Below, piece by piece: positions 26,801 to 34,544 of a stretch of 64,000 bases of DNA. The notes beneath the pieces were generated by a model. It was not told the origin of the DNA. It made no database searches and saw only the letters and a program-made list of their open reading frames with translations. The stretch's first letter is position 1, and each line of letters begins with the position of its first letter. The DNA is from Uloborus plumipes (Eukaryota; Arthropoda; Arachnida; Araneae; Uloboridae): positions 1 to 64,000 of the forward strand of contig JAXGGA010002235.1 of the NCBI GenBank assembly GCA_038373865.1, given 5' to 3'. A program made the position numbers and the translations under genes.

Positions 26801-29202
26801 CTAATGCTCGTGGATTTCCCTATTACAAGTAATTTTATTCTATGTGTCCCACTTGCATTAGCACAGGTTAGAACAGTTACTCGGTCTTTGTTTTTTTTAA
26901 AACCGTGTGCAGACGTTTCGTTTGAAGCAGCTAAAGTCGAAGTGGGAAGGCATCTGTAATAAAGTCCCGTTTCATCGGCAGAATATATATTGTCGAGGGC
27001 AACATCGTTTTCCTTGATGAATTCTTCAAAGAAGGTTGAAAATTCATCCGCGCCTTCTGTGTCAGCAGATTTCTTTTCACCTGAAGTATCTAATCTTCTT
27101 ATTCCGTGTCTTTTTTTAAATCTAGCAAGCCAACCATCCGAAAACTTGCAATCACGGGCGATATTTAATTTTTCGGAAAAATCCCTTGCCTTTTCAATAA
27201 TCATCGGACCGGAAATAGGGACGCCTTCTTCTCTTTTCAAAATAAACCATTTGTAGAGCACTGCATCTAAGTCTTCATGTCTTGGTGTTTGTAAACTTTT
27301 TCTTTCCCCGGCAGCTTTATTCGTCTCTGCATCAGAAGCAAATTTCATCAATTTTTCCTTTTGGGAATTAATGTCATATATCGTGGAGCTTCCTATATTA
27401 AATTCCTTCATTAAATTTTGCTTGCTTTCGCCTTTTGCAATCCGCTTTATAATTTCCAACTTTTGTACGATCGTCAAAACATTACGTTTTCTCTTTCGTG
27501 ATGTTGAAGGATTCTCCATTGTCTGCATTCAATTCATACAAAACTTTAAAGATTAAACTTCTAAGGTAAAAATGAGGTCCTAAGAAAAAGCTTCAAAAAC
27601 AAGAACTGTCCAACATCGAACGCCGCAACATTCACTCTCTCATCGAGTGTTTTAATTTTTTTTTAGTCAGCTAAAGTCTTAGTACAGAAAAGCGTTAAAA
27701 AGAAAATCAGCCCGTAGCCCTGAAAGCCCGTTCCAAGAAAGGGTGGGGGGCACCCTTTCTTGGAATCCCTTTCTTCCCCTCCTTTGGATTCGCCGCTTCT
27801 GCCTGTGAACCAGAGATAACCGGAATCAGGTGGTGTGGTCTATGGGCGTGGCAGACTATTGGCGACAATCAAACAAGGGGATACATCGAAAGAGCTGTCT
27901 ACATTTCGGAGGGTAGGCTCAAGTTACAGACAACGAGACAAGAACACGTGTGGTCTTTAAAAGGGGGGGAGTCTTGGCGCTCTACTTTAGCGATTTACAA
28001 TCGGGGGGGGGGGGGAGGAAACTTTTTGGTTGATTTTGAAAATCGAGAACCTCCGACGAAATTTCCGGTTACTTGAGCGTTCCGGATACTTGAATGCCGG
28101 ATAGATGAGCTTTTACTGTATAACATGGAACATTTGCCCTCCTTTTCAAATTTTGCTCATATGTTTTTAAAGCATAAAGAATTATGAATTGTAGAGGTGG
28201 AATTGAGGCAAAATTGAATCATTATCCCAAAATTAATACAGTGAATGCCAGTTAATTTAATCAACCACTTTAATAAATCAAATCGTCAAAAACAGAACAA
28301 AATCCAGCTATATTGAACTAACCCTTTCATTGAATCTGCCGCTTTATTGAATCAAAACTGTTTTAAGCAAATTAGATTCTTATAAGTGGCGGCCAATGTA
28401 GTTGCATTGTCACAATACTTGATTCAGTGGGGAAAATATTTGAAGAGTGGACTCATAATATTTTTATTTCTTTTTATACATTTTTGTGTATAGAAAATTT
28501 ACGTATTTTCATGTGTATACTTTTAACTTTTGAAACAAATTTCGTATTAGAAAAAATGCAAAGGGCATACATGTTCGAAGCTCATGTTATGAAGAGACAT
28601 TTGTGAGTGCTAAAGCTAGACAGAGAGATCGCATATAAATTGGAAGGGGAAACAAATCACTTCATTTTGAAATAGGTTGGATTAGCAAGAACCGGTGACT
28701 TCACTGGTTATCACTCGTTTTCACAGATCCAACCAATTTCAAAATGAAGTGGTCCGTTTCCGCTTTCAGTTCATGTGCCAACACTCCATGGTATAACTTG
28801 ACCTATTGGTGTATGAATAAGAATTTATATCCCACAGACATACATGCCTTCAGTGTAGATTATTTTTTACTCAGTCAATCATTTCTAATTTCAGCTTCAT
28901 TGAAAAAGGTTCTGAATCAAATTGTGAATGCTAAAGATGAGAAGAAGAAGGAAGAAAATGAAGAAATTTTATTTCGGGTCATCACTAATGTGCATTTAGC
29001 TAATGATGAATGTGATTTTGGTACTGGGCTTGAGCTAGGCATTGATCTGTTTTGTACTGGGGATCCATACTTTCATCGAAATGTACTTTCATTTTTGCCT
29101 TTAGCTTATTGTTTACTGAAGCGTGAAAAATTTGGAGAAATAGTTCATGCCCACCTTAAAAACCGGAAAACTGGTGATAATCTTGCTGATGCTGATTTAT
29201 GA
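2720..29202 (+). CDS. HPF1: HPF1, histone PARylation factor 1, spliced from 8 exons, with N-terminal PBZ zinc finger
   Basis: In known HPF1, the protein binds PARP1/2 in the nucleus at DNA breaks and supplies a glutamate that completes the active site for serine ADP-ribosylation of histones. Joining 2720-2881, 3386-3451, 3587-3676, 4865-5039, 10438-10615, 20933-21031, 23063-23298 and 28895-29202 gives 1314 nt: 437 codons plus TGA, in frame across every GT-AG junction. Residues 22-41 form a PBZ finger (C22, C28, H35, H41). Residues 77-164 are a polar linker leading to MPPDFFDFWNFC, the start of the conserved HPF1 fold. Other conserved blocks are WRYYYDPPEFET, GDNVFAAMK, VGYR (R329, equivalent to human R239) and ANDECDFG (D373 and E374, equivalent to human D283/E284). 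Human HPF1 is about 346 aa, so the extra ~90 residues are N-terminal. The start has context ATAATGG. Exons 2 and 3 are the least certain because they have no counterpart I can recall; the rest is very secure. Confidence 0.93.
3037..3360. mobile_element. Fragment of a GGGTCATTCC foldback family in HPF1 intron 1
   Basis: Begins GGGTCATTCCACGCGAAATG, related to the terminal repeat of the element at 57402-61166. No inverted partner end was found before exon 2, so it is truncated. The boundary at 3360 is approximate. Confidence 0.45.
3386..3451 (+). CDS. HPF1: HPF1 exon 2: acidic linker
   Basis: A 22-codon phase-0 exon between acceptor ...ctattactag and donor GTAGTT. It encodes an acidic, Ser/Asn-rich stretch (residues 55-76), typical of a disordered linker. 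Support comes from the intact frame, the splice signals and the overall sum of exon lengths. There is no homology that I recognise, so it could be skipped or alternative; skipping would keep the frame. Confidence 0.65.
3587..3676 (+). CDS. HPF1: HPF1 exon 3: linker
   Basis: A 30-codon phase-0 exon (residues 77-106) after acceptor gtttttacag and before donor GTTAGT. The encoded stretch is basic and proline-containing (PWIVGERRPFSQLF). Alternative in-frame donors exist at 3608 and 3659, which would shorten the linker without breaking the frame. I chose GTTAGT at 3677 as the closest to consensus. Confidence 0.6.
3677..4864. other. HPF1 intron 3, nothing recognised
   Basis: AT-rich sequence without a clear repeat or coding segment beyond the flanking exons. 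Confidence 0.5.
4865..5039 (+). CDS. HPF1: HPF1 exon 4: start of conserved HPF1 fold
   Basis: Residues 107-164, ending in phase 1 (CAG G before GTAAAC). Acceptor is ttattgcag. The block MPPDFFDFWNFCSTVNKEKPQ aligns with the [20 protein letters not shown] region of human HPF1. Confidence 0.92.
5090..6458. mobile_element. Foldback element: ~680-bp inverted repeat with almost no loop
   Basis: The right arm (about 5787-6458) is the near-exact reverse complement of the left (5090 to about 5772), with a loop of roughly 14 nt. The outer ends GAGCAAGAATCTGAGA / TCTCAGATTCTTGCTC are flanked by TTAA (5086-5089 and 6459-6462), suggesting piggyBac-type mobilisation. Open frames in the two arms are mirror images (83 codons each) and do not look like genes. 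It lies in HPF1 intron 4 and would be transcribed as a long RNA hairpin. Confidence 0.88.
6617..7933. mobile_element. Foldback element with ~330-bp terminal inverted repeats
   Basis: Starts GAGTTATTCCATACCAAG and ends with the near reverse complement (...TTGGTGTGGAATCACTC). Arms are about 6617-6950 and 7608-7933, around an unpaired centre of about 650 bp. It is flanked by catt at 6613-6616 and 7934-7937, a likely 4-bp duplication. The terminal motif GTCATTCCA-like links it to 3037 and 57402. There is no transposase. It lies in HPF1 intron 4 only 158 bp from the other foldback. Confidence 0.85.
8555..8735. mobile_element. pogo-type MITE fragment (cgnttaaacgggg family)
   Basis: Shares ttcgtttaaacgggg, ttcttggaacc and gcttaatcgg motifs with the copy at 62650-62830, in the opposite orientation. 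It is degraded and the boundaries are approximate. Confidence 0.5.
8736..10437. other. Rest of HPF1 intron 4, unassigned
   Basis: No coding block or repeat was recognised. Positions 9430-9700 are less AT-rich than their surroundings, with tract-like repeats of aggaa/cctca words. That stretch may be an old repeat. Confidence 0.35.
10438..10615 (+). CDS. HPF1: HPF1 exon 5
   Basis: Residues 165-224. Acceptor is tttctttttag and donor is GTAATT, phase 1 in and phase 2 out. It encodes HLVGIYDLL and HWRYYYDPPEFET...IGYFR, matching the human LVGPYDIL...HWRFYYDPPEFQT...MGYFR blocks. It follows the 5.4-kb intron 4 that carries two foldback elements. Confidence 0.95.
11930..12399 (-). pseudogene. piggyBac transposase remnants (N- and C-terminal pieces)
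   Basis: On the minus strand, 12399-12219 encodes an acidic, Ser/Asp-rich segment (LPSEGSDINDDSSDEEL) typical of the N-terminus of piggyBac transposases. Further on, 12206-11930 encodes a segment with PNDVRLENRECH and SARGR, resembling the stretch just before the C-terminal cysteine-rich domain. The catalytic core between them is missing and the frames are disrupted. Assignment rests on motif resemblance and the TTAA-flanked termini. Confidence 0.55.
12912..13522 (-). repeat. 3' LTR of Ty3/Gypsy copy 1
   Basis: 611 bp, TGTAACGAG...TTTGTAACA as read on the plus strand. It contains the TGACGTCA palindrome near 13445. It differs from the partner LTR by a few substitutions and one A-run length change. 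Confidence 0.93.
13523..13535 (-). other. Polypurine tract of copy 1
   Basis: GGGAAGGGGGCAA on the minus strand, immediately next to the 3' LTR. This is the expected plus-strand DNA primer. Confidence 0.85.
13755..17240 (-). CDS. pol: Pol polyprotein of Ty3/Gypsy copy 1 (protease, RT, RNase H, integrase)
   Basis: 1161 codons counted from a GTG at the protease start. The frame is open further upstream into the end of gag, so translation is expected as a Gag-Pol fusion by -1 frameshifting. Domains: aspartic protease (DTGA at residues 11-14); reverse transcriptase with YLDD at about 427-430; RNase H (DTDASHESVGAVLS); integrase with CHSCDAC zinc-binding residues and a D,D35E triad (about D886, D946, E982); then a C-terminal GPY-type region (WDGPYTVL). 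No stop or frameshift is seen. The protein is almost identical to that of the copy at 49269-52754. Confidence 0.93.
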   Translation of the reverse strand: MNGFPCEMIVDTGANVTIIKTDVARQFGLKILWTPPCVTLQTVTGDKIEIEGKVNLEIMFGSATYHHTAFVADITDPFILGLDFLKTFDFSIDFKNNELHSMREDRPIFNAENNLKSTHQIIAQTDLVIPPRSEILIPGSIKENNSFKFGLIEYPNQSNSPKGVLVASTLVDLSRNAVPVRVANVSERPRNIKKGEVLATCTPVNCIIRRIDSFETVSSESLTSKLIGSAALSKDQRYAAEKLVDDFKQVFSSTPEDVGRTSLAHHRIDTGDHPPIKQHPRRLPFAKKEEVEILVKEMQENDVIEPSSSPWASPIVLVRKKDGSTRFCVDYRRLNDITKKDSYPLPRIDDTLDTLSGHKWFSTLDLKSGYWQVEIHPDDREKTAFTTGQGLWQFKVMPFGLCNAPATFERLMESVLRGLSYESCLVYLDDIIIIGRSFEEHLANLRKVLQKLKEANLKLSPSKCNLFRREVNYLGHIISSEGVRTDPDKVSAVKNWSRPENVHQLRSFLGLCTYYRKFVKGFSNIARPLHKLTESKRKFEWSKECEDAFLQLKEALTSTPILSYPQPGKSFILDTDASHESVGAVLSQEIDGNEHVIAYWSKCLSKSERNYCVTRKELLAIVKAVEHFHHYLYGRKFLLRTDHASLTWLLNFKNPEGQVARWIQRLQEYDIEIKHRKGLSHGNADALSRRPCSENCHYCSRIEKQYGTTIPTACQVTATSSSSDPDPWSDDQVRKDQLEDPDLKPIIELMEKDSRRPSWQDVSIYSPATKRYWALWKSLQLRNGVLYRKWESDDGKAFKWQLLLPRSRIPDVLKELHSSPTGGHFGILKTLHKVRERFFWSKAKDDVEKWCHSCDACAARKGPKRRSRGKLHLYNVGAPFERIGIDILGPLPKTTDGNKYILVSIDYFTKWPEAYSIPDQEATTVAETLVQHWISRYGTPLQIHSDQGRNFISAVFKGLCDILKIEKTRTTPLHPQSDGMVERFNRTILNNLSLMVSKNQQDWDKKLPLFLLAYRSAVHETTGYSPSQMLFGRELRLPCDLVFGLPPDAPSSPEEYVQDLQARLEDVHHFARERINIATEKMKTRYDTRSTGHDFQEGDKVWLWNPIRRKGLSPKLQSHWDGPYTVLHRLNDVVVRIQKSSHSKPRVVHYDRLAPYYGHSS
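17354..18589 (-). CDS. gag: Gag of Ty3/Gypsy copy 1
   Basis: 411 aa. The N-terminus is a long coiled coil with five 11-residue repeats of the type ATNQEQLKNDL, then heptads. The middle is a retrotransposon Gag core (FDGKTSWNIYKKQF...). A CCHC zinc knuckle CWKCGGEGHLRRNC lies at about residues 379-392. It is 12 residues longer than the Gag of copy 2; one clear difference is an extra heptad (EKVDSVE). The stop directly follows a possible slippery site. Confidence 0.93.
   Translation of the reverse strand: MVITRAMEEQLKKLLDAINAVKSDMTASMAANQEQIKNDMATLATNQEQLKNELATNQEQLKNELATNQEQLKIDLATNQEQLKNDLAEEIKSDLTSMKSLVESKFTNVENKVEALEEKVDSVENRITTVENNVEKKIKELESKLSASSNNSSDCVAAAGTSRPSIKLATFDGKTSWNIYKKQFLIVAEANSWDSSTKACQLAASLRGDAADILQTFPEDKHHDFEALSSALELRFGESCQKEFSQLQLKSRLQRAGETLQVFAADVERLSHLAFSDCPSGVRDSLALNYFIDGVRNPEVQTALRMADIKDLKSGLVYAMKFEAAQQTSRKDRHSIRGVEVSAQDSISTRLSEIERQIKEMSGTLKKTRKDQSGQPLKCWKCGGEGHLRRNCEARQETRGKGTSSSPAQEN
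18665..18682 (-). other. Primer binding site of copy 1 (tRNA-Lys type)
   Basis: Minus-strand TGGCGCCCAACGTGGGGC, four bases inside the 5' LTR. From memory it is the classic tRNA-Lys1,2 primer site. Confidence 0.85.
18687..19296 (-). repeat. 5' LTR of Ty3/Gypsy copy 1
   Basis: 610 bp, partner of 12912-13522. It contains TATA, initiator and polyadenylation signals in the same arrangement as copy 2. Confidence 0.93.
19554..20932. other. Rest of HPF1 intron 5, unassigned
   Basis: AT-rich sequence with no gene or recognised repeat. Confidence 0.5.
20933..21031 (+). CDS. HPF1: HPF1 exon 6
   Basis: Residues 224-257 between acceptor ggttttgcag and a strong donor GTAAGT. It carries RDDPSEVP and MGDNVFAAMK, matching human RDSPDEFP and NGDNVFAAVK. 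It lies after the 10.3-kb intron 5, which holds the piggyBac relic and the antisense Ty3/Gypsy element. Confidence 0.95.
21032..23062. other. HPF1 intron 6, unassigned
   Basis: AT-rich sequence with a C-run at about 22420-22430. No element with paired ends was recognised. Confidence 0.45.
23063..23298 (+). CDS. HPF1: HPF1 exon 7: includes conserved Arg
   Basis: Residues 257-336 between acceptor ttttttatag and donor GTAAGC. The first half is a Lys-rich helix; the second half has KTFHSLGIVVPV and DVGYR. R329 corresponds to human R239, which lies at the PARP1 interface. The open frame extends upstream of the acceptor to 22998, but that part is intronic. Confidence 0.94.
23601..23746. mobile_element. 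Small hairpin MITE in HPF1 intron 7
   Basis: Arms of about 40 bp begin TTAACGGCGGTACAAT and end with the near reverse complement (TTTTACCGCCGTTGA). The inner arms ACGAAAAGTGTTCT / AGAACACTTTTCGT pair perfectly. Total length is about 146 bp. No clear duplication is seen. Confidence 0.65.
25136..25835. mobile_element. TTAA-flanked MITE nested in the pogo element
   Basis: Inverted ends GGGGTTACAGTACCT / AGGTACTGTAACCCC, flanked by TTAA (25132-25135 and 25836-25839). It is 700 bp, AT-rich, with no transposase, and likely mobilised by piggyBac. The target TTAA includes the stop codon of the pogo transposase. Confidence 0.9.
25837..27528 (-). pseudogene. pogo/Tigger transposase (CENPB-type), two lesions
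   Basis: The N-terminus (27528 down to about 26810) has a CENP-B-like helix-turn-helix region (KRKRNVLTIVQKLEIIKRI) and a second DNA-binding block (SDGWLARFKKRHGIR). The catalytic domain keeps SADETGL, LLLDNCRAHP and QPMDQGII, so all three acidic residues are present. A single-base frameshift lies near 26810, and an in-frame TGA at 26400-26402 replaces what is normally Trp after ASA. The frame then continues to a Glu/Ser-rich tail ending at 25837. It was probably recently active; the gene is now broken but close to intact. Confidence 0.88.
28242..28450. mobile_element. pogo-type MITE fragment
   Basis: Starts ACAGTGAATGCCAGTT and contains repeated ttaataaatcaaatc and tattgaatc motifs, as in the ends of pogo-derived MITEs. 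No matching right end is clear. Confidence 0.35.
28895..29202 (+). CDS. HPF1: HPF1 exon 8: catalytic Asp-Glu and stop
   Basis: Residues 336-437 and TGA at 29200-29202. Acceptor is tctaatttcag. It contains LANDECDFGTGLELGIDLF, whose D373-E374 pair matches human D283-E284, and FLPLAYCLLKREKFGEI near the C-terminus. The last residues (NLADADL) parallel human NIDQLAA. Confidence 0.95.
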
Positions 29203-29674
29203 TTTACAAAAAGAAGTTTTTAAATTAGTAGTTTTTTAATGTTTGTTTTTATTGAGATATGTGTTGATATTCAACACTTTTTCACATACATATTTTCTAT
29301 GTTTGAAATGTGGAAACATAAAATTAAATTATATTTTTGCTTGTCAAAATCAGTATCATCAGATAAAAAGTTTTTGAAGTACTTTCAACATATTTTTATT
29401 TATGTAGATTTTTTTCCATGATGGAATTATGAAAACACAAAATCATATTATATTTTTACCTGTAAAAATCTTTCACCAATTTCAGGATATTTTAAAGTAC
29501 TTTTAAATTGGCAGTTTTTTTTAATGTTTTTATAGAAAATTGTGTTCATATTCAATATATTTTTATATCTATTTTTCCCACAGTTGAAAAGTGGAAACAC
29601 GATGTTAAATTTTATTTTTACTAGTGAAATATCATGTTTGTATTTTTAAATTATATATGTGTCATGTATTTTTA

Positions 29675-29680
29675 AATAAA
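29675..29680 (+). terminator. Candidate HPF1 polyadenylation signal
   Basis: AATAAA about 470 nt after the HPF1 stop codon, followed within 30 nt by a GT-rich stretch (ctgtttgttttc). That gives a 3' UTR of roughly 500 nt (29203 to about 29700). The exact cleavage site cannot be seen. Confidence 0.6.
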
Positions 29681-30730
29681 GGACGCTGTTTGTTTTCTCA
29701 TCTGTTGCTCACCTTATTTGCCATCGATGTATATTTAGTTCTCGATTGAGTCCCCAAAAACACTTTATTTTGTTCTCCCAGTTAAGAATTGTGTTTTGTT
29801 CGTTTATTAAGATATTTTCAAAATGTAGGCCAGACATGCCCCCCCCCCTTACACTGTACAATCCAAGAAAATGTTTATTGTAATTGTACACCTTTTATGT
29901 CATCGCATATGTTACAATATAGGGTACACTTCGATTGTAAGCTACCTTAACAAAATATAGAAGCTCTGGGGTGGAAAATCTGCAAACAACTGCTCCCATT
30001 TTGAAATCCTGCTACATTCTGCTCCCAAAACGGCAAAATTCGCCGATTCTGCTCACGCCTGCTCTGAAAATTAAAAATCTAATGTATTGTATTTAAAAAT
30101 TGACCAAAGTTACTCATAGTATTACAAAGATTACTACATTCTGCTTCAGAAACTGAAATTTGCTCATTTTCCTTGGCCGACGGTCGAAAATAAAAAGTTG
30201 CTATTTTTATTTGTAACCGCTCATCAAAAAGTTTTCCAATCTGAAAAAAAAAATGTATACTATTTTGGGCAATGCCATTAAATTATGAACTATTTCTTAC
30301 TTTATCATCATAGTCCAGTCAGTTTTGGGGAAAGACACCCCTCTTTTAGCCGAATCTCACACACCCTGTTGGGCCCAGAGCCTGTTGCTGGTCGTTACAT
30401 TTGTATATGTATTTCCCTATTAATGCATTGAACTGGAAATGCTAACAAATTAAACATGTCTTTAATGAGAAAGTACTTTTCTTGCTAAAATATATATTTA
30501 AAAAATATTTTTTTTATGCATTCAAGATACTTAAAAAAAAAAAGAATTTCTCTAATTGTTATTTATTTTAATTTCTGGCTCATATAAGTATAACCTGTGC
30601 TTTAGAATCATGGCAATATCGTACGCGTGCTTTGATAATTACACTTCCTTAAAACATCTAGCCTTTTGCATCCTGAAACTGTTTCAATGATAATGGAAAA
30701 TGTAACTCTGTTTAGCTTGTGCTAATTTAA

Positions 30731-31293
30731 CCCTCGTGGGTCCCTCCCATTTCAGTTACACTCAAGACCCTTGGGGTCATAAACGACCCCAATGATTCCT
30801 TTAATTAATTCATTATAATTATTGAATGTTACATGCATTATTTAAGTTCACACACTTTTTAATGCTAAAAAAACAAAAAATAAAAAGATACAATTAAAGT
30901 AAAATTTAGTTTATGAATTAAAATTATAATTTTAGAGCAAAACTAACAATAACTGTAGATTTATTTACATCTGTTACAGACCTGAAAAAACATGATTTTT
31001 GCAAGTGAATTTCAAACACTTATGACATTTTTCAATGCATTTTCTGTCCAGTTCTCTTGGACAAAAGTTGCAACGTCCTCTTTTTTTGGCCTTCTGGGGA
31101 AGTGACCCCAAGGGTCTTATGTGCAAAAAATGCAATTCGGGAAAAAATAAAACACAATAATAGCATTACTTTGAATAGAAAACTAGAAGAATAAAAGCCA
31201 CAAAATGCCATTAAAAACAAATGGTTGATGAACAAAATATATTAAACAGAAATTGCATTGGGGTCACATATGACCCCAAGGAACCCACGAGGG
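30731..31293. mobile_element. piggyBac-derived MITE
   Basis: Ends CCCTCGTGGGT / ACCCACGAGGG, flanked by TTAA (30727-30730 and 31294-31297). Subterminal gacccttggggtcat repeats are also inverted. It carries the C-terminal end of a piggyBac transposase on the minus strand, so it is an internal-deletion derivative. Confidence 0.9.
30974..31117 (-). pseudogene. piggyBac transposase C-terminal cysteine-rich domain remnant
   Basis: Minus-strand frame ending in TAA (30974-30976) encodes RCNFCPREL, then KCIEKCHKCLKFTCKNH. The CxxC...C..C..C..C..H spacing is that of the zinc-binding tail of piggyBac transposases. The rest of the transposase is absent. Confidence 0.75.
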
Positions 31294-32061
31294 TTAAATC
31301 AATTTATTTTGTTCTTTATTTTAATTGTCTAAATATTATTATTTAAAATTTCAGTTTGTAGTGCTTTTAAGATCTTCCAGCATAAGAATAAATGTAGAAA
31401 TTTGCTGCAAACTGATGCGTTGAAATGCAGCTTTTAATAAATGAAACAAGTGTTTCATTTGTAATTACTTATTGCTATACTTTTTATCTACAAAATTTCA
31501 ATTGACTTTAAAGATTAGAATAGTTTTTTTGGAAACTGCATTTATGCTTGAGGTTTCAAATGCTTTGTATCTTGCAAAAACATCGATCATTTTGAAAGTT
31601 AGAAGTTATTTTTATGGAAGCTAATTTAAATTAGCTTATTTATTTTTTATAACATTTTTCATTAGATTTTAGTTCTATTAGAGTTTTGTTAAACTATTTG
31701 TTTCAATGTATAAATTGATCTAAAGTATCTTCTTTTTTTCTTTTCTAAAAAATAAGTTCATTCTAATAACAATAAAATATAATTCAGTAACTTTTGAATT
31801 CCATCAAATTCAAAAACATTTGCATGGATGTGATTTATGTTAAACCCTTGGAGATATTTTTATCAAATCTTATCCTAATTTCTTAAATTATGATAAGTGT
31901 AATTGCATACAATTTGAAAGAAATAATGTTTAACAGTGGATGTTAACTTTTTAAAAGTGTTATTTGGACCTGCTCCCAAACCTCAAATAACTGCTCCAAA
32001 ATTCAATTAAACCTGCTCCCAAACTGCTCCAAAAACTTTTTTGTTTTCCACCCCTCGGGAA

Positions 32062-33036
32062 AAATCAAAAGGGAAAATCCCCGACAAGAGGCCACGTTAA
32101 CCTAGTCAAATATTCGGGGCCCAGCCTTCTGGAGAGCCTAGATCAGTATCAAAATTGTATAATGTTTACAAGTTTTATGGGGAAGGTGCCTGGTGATTCA
32201 ACTGACTAGAGGCACTCCTTGGCTCTCGGCGGCCCTGTATTCCTGTTCCCTGTTTTATAACGGAAATCAGTATTTTTCATTACTTTAATTTGGCTACCTT
32301 CGAAAAAATTTCTTCTTTTTTTGCAAATTTTCAACGATTATGTTGATAATCATCGGTAATATTCATTGTATAAACCTGTTAAAATGCCATTCTAAAATTA
32401 TTTTTGCTTTGGTAAATTCTCTTATTTATTAATTTTGTACTTCTGATCCTTCATTTTGAAAAATGCAACCTCTGCATCCAATATGAGAATCTTCATTTAA
32501 ATCAAATTCGTGAATTTCACATTTTTAAATGAAATTCTGTGTGCCCTTTTAGAGAGTCAGTTTCAATAAGTTAAAATGTGAATTGTAGGTTTAATTTTAT
32601 TTTTTGCTTCATTTATATCAATAGTTATCAATAATATTTTTACTGTTGTTTAATTTTAAAATGCAACTCTAAAATTTTGCTTAAATAATTTTTAATACTC
32701 CCTCAATCTCTTTGCATCTGCTATGAGGATCGAATTTTTGATAATATGTTTTATTTAGAAACAAAGGAATAAACATTATTTTTACTCATACTTTGTTAAA
32801 ATCATAAAATTAAATTGTTTTAAGCAAAATTTCCTGATCCTGTGTCAAATCAAAAGGTTAAATGCTGAATCGCTGCTTGAATTTTATTTTTGTTTCAATT
32901 ACTTTAAGTTTTTTAAATATATACAAAACATCTATATTTATAAATGTGTGAAAACTGAATCAGTTCATACTTTATTAAACGAGAGATTTATAGATTGCAT
33001 CCGGTTAAATATGTTTGCATATACACAGTTACTAGT
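32062..33036. other. AT-rich spacer, nothing recognised
   Basis: No coding frame or paired repeat ends were seen. Confidence 0.45.
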
Positions 33037-33727
33037 CAGGGGTGATTGTGTTCCGGTATTTTACCGGATTTCCGGTATTTTCATGATTGATTCTGGTATT
33101 TTCATGATCGAAAATACCGGAAATAAAATATTTTTAAATATGCTTTTATCTTTCCACCTCCGGTATTTATTTTTTTGCTTTTTCGAATTTTCGGTGATTA
33201 TACCAATAATTATTAACCATTTTTAATAACTTTATCATATTAAGTTATTAATAACTTAATATTATTTACTTTTATAAATTATTTTATTTGCATCTTTTTC
33301 GATTTTGGTGCCTTCATTTTAAACAATGCAATCGATTTGCATCTGATATAAGAATCGAATTTTTCTCATTTTTGATGCTTATTACAATTAGTTAGGAGAC
33401 AAATAAATGAAATATCTTTTTATTTATATATTTTTGGAGATAATTTGTAAAACACCAGTTCAAAAGTAACTTTATTTTACTCATTTACAATTTAATTAAA
33501 TGCATGCATAATATTTTGACCAAAAACTATGTGAAACTAATCTAATATATGTAATATATGAAATGTGTCTTGTTTGCTTATATGAAAGCAATTATATGAA
33601 TGTCTAACTATAAAATTAGATGTGCTTAAGTAATAGGGGCCTTGGTTTAACCCCCCCCTCCCCCCCACACACACATTTTCTCGTTAAAACTTTCAGGTAT
33701 TTTTTCATGAACTCACAATCACCCCTG
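33037..33727. mobile_element. hAT-like MITE with CAGGGGTGATTGTG ends
   Basis: CAGGGGTGATTGTG at the left is perfectly inverted as CACAATCACCCCTG at the right. It contains ccggtatttt repeats inside the left end. Flanks tactagt and tattagt are similar but do not form a clean 8-bp duplication. There is no transposase. Confidence 0.7.
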
Positions 33728-33834
33728 TATTAGTGCAATTTAGATTACTTTCAACATTTTATTGGAAGGAAGAAATTGAAAATTTGATGTGAGCCCTTTG
33801 ATTTCACCGGTTTTTTTTTTTTTTTGAGAATTAG

Positions 33835-34536
33835 TAGGGATGCATCGATAAGCAAATTGGCCGATTACCGATTAATCGGCTGTTGATAATCGGCCGATTA
33901 ATCAGCTGAGCCGATGAATGATAAGGATTATTGTTTTTCTGTTACCATTTTTACCATCACTGTTTTTTATCTCTTATACAATTCCAAGTTTAGAAATAGT
34001 TAGTAATTTATTTCTGGGAGAAGATTTTTTTTTCCATTTTCCTAGTTTTCACAAAATAATGTCAATATTTTATCAAATTTCTTAGAACCAATTTTCATAT
34101 TAGTGTCAATAATATTGTTAACACATTATTAGTTATGTTAATTGGAAATAAACATTTATAAAAAAAAAAGGAGGGGAGGGGGAGTGTGAGGTGAACACTC
34201 CAATTTAGGAGTACTTTTAATTCATATATTTTAGTAATTAGTAGCAATTTAATTCAATACTTTTATTTGAAAGTTAGAGGTTATCGGAAAGCACTATGCT
34301 AAGGAGAAAACTATCGCCACATGAAAAATGTTGCAACATTGTCTATGTATATTTATTCAAAGTAGGAGAATTAATTAAAAAAAAAACTTTATATCAACTG
34401 TGAGGATTATTATTACTGTTAACAAAATTATCATCATCGTTTCCTAGTGAAAGTAGACTTTGAAGAATAATACTTGAAAAATATTTTTCAACCGATTAAT
34501 CGGCCCGATTATGGCCGATTAATCGGTGCATCCCTA
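33835..34536. mobile_element. hAT MITE with TAGGGATGCA ends
   Basis: TAGGGATGCATCGATA...CGGTGCATCCCTA, with several ccgattaatcgg motifs inside both ends. Flanks agaattag and ataattag form an 8-bp duplication with one mismatch, as expected for hAT. 702 bp, non-coding. Confidence 0.82.
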
Positions 34537-34544
34537 ATAATTAG

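Larger units (their letters stand above)
23939..28118. mobile_element. pogo/Tigger DNA transposon, HPF1 intron 7
   Basis: Ends CAGTAAAAGCTC...GAGCTTTTACTG are flanked by TA (23937-23938 and 28119-28120), as in pogo-family elements. Subterminal tatccgga motifs repeat at both ends. It is 4180 bp including a nested 700-bp TTAA MITE and carries a nearly complete transposase gene on the minus strand. Confidence 0.92.
29967..32061. mobile_element. Possible transposon with GGGGTGGAAAA ends and ctgctccc repeats
   Basis: GGGGTGGAAAA at the left end is inverted as TTTTCCACCCC at the right. Multiple ctgctccc or ctgctccaaa words occur just inside both ends (29990-30070 and 31968-32035). A TTAA MITE is nested at 30731. 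No target duplication could be found, so the limits are tentative. Confidence 0.4.

Noticed and set aside
28744..28894. Start-codon frame leading into HPF1 exon 8
   Set aside because: Upstream part is intronic; alignment with HPF1 begins just after tctaatttcag.
31032..31235. 67-codon ORF inside the piggyBac MITE
   Set aside because: It is in a different frame from the transposase remnant and is only an AT-rich by-product.
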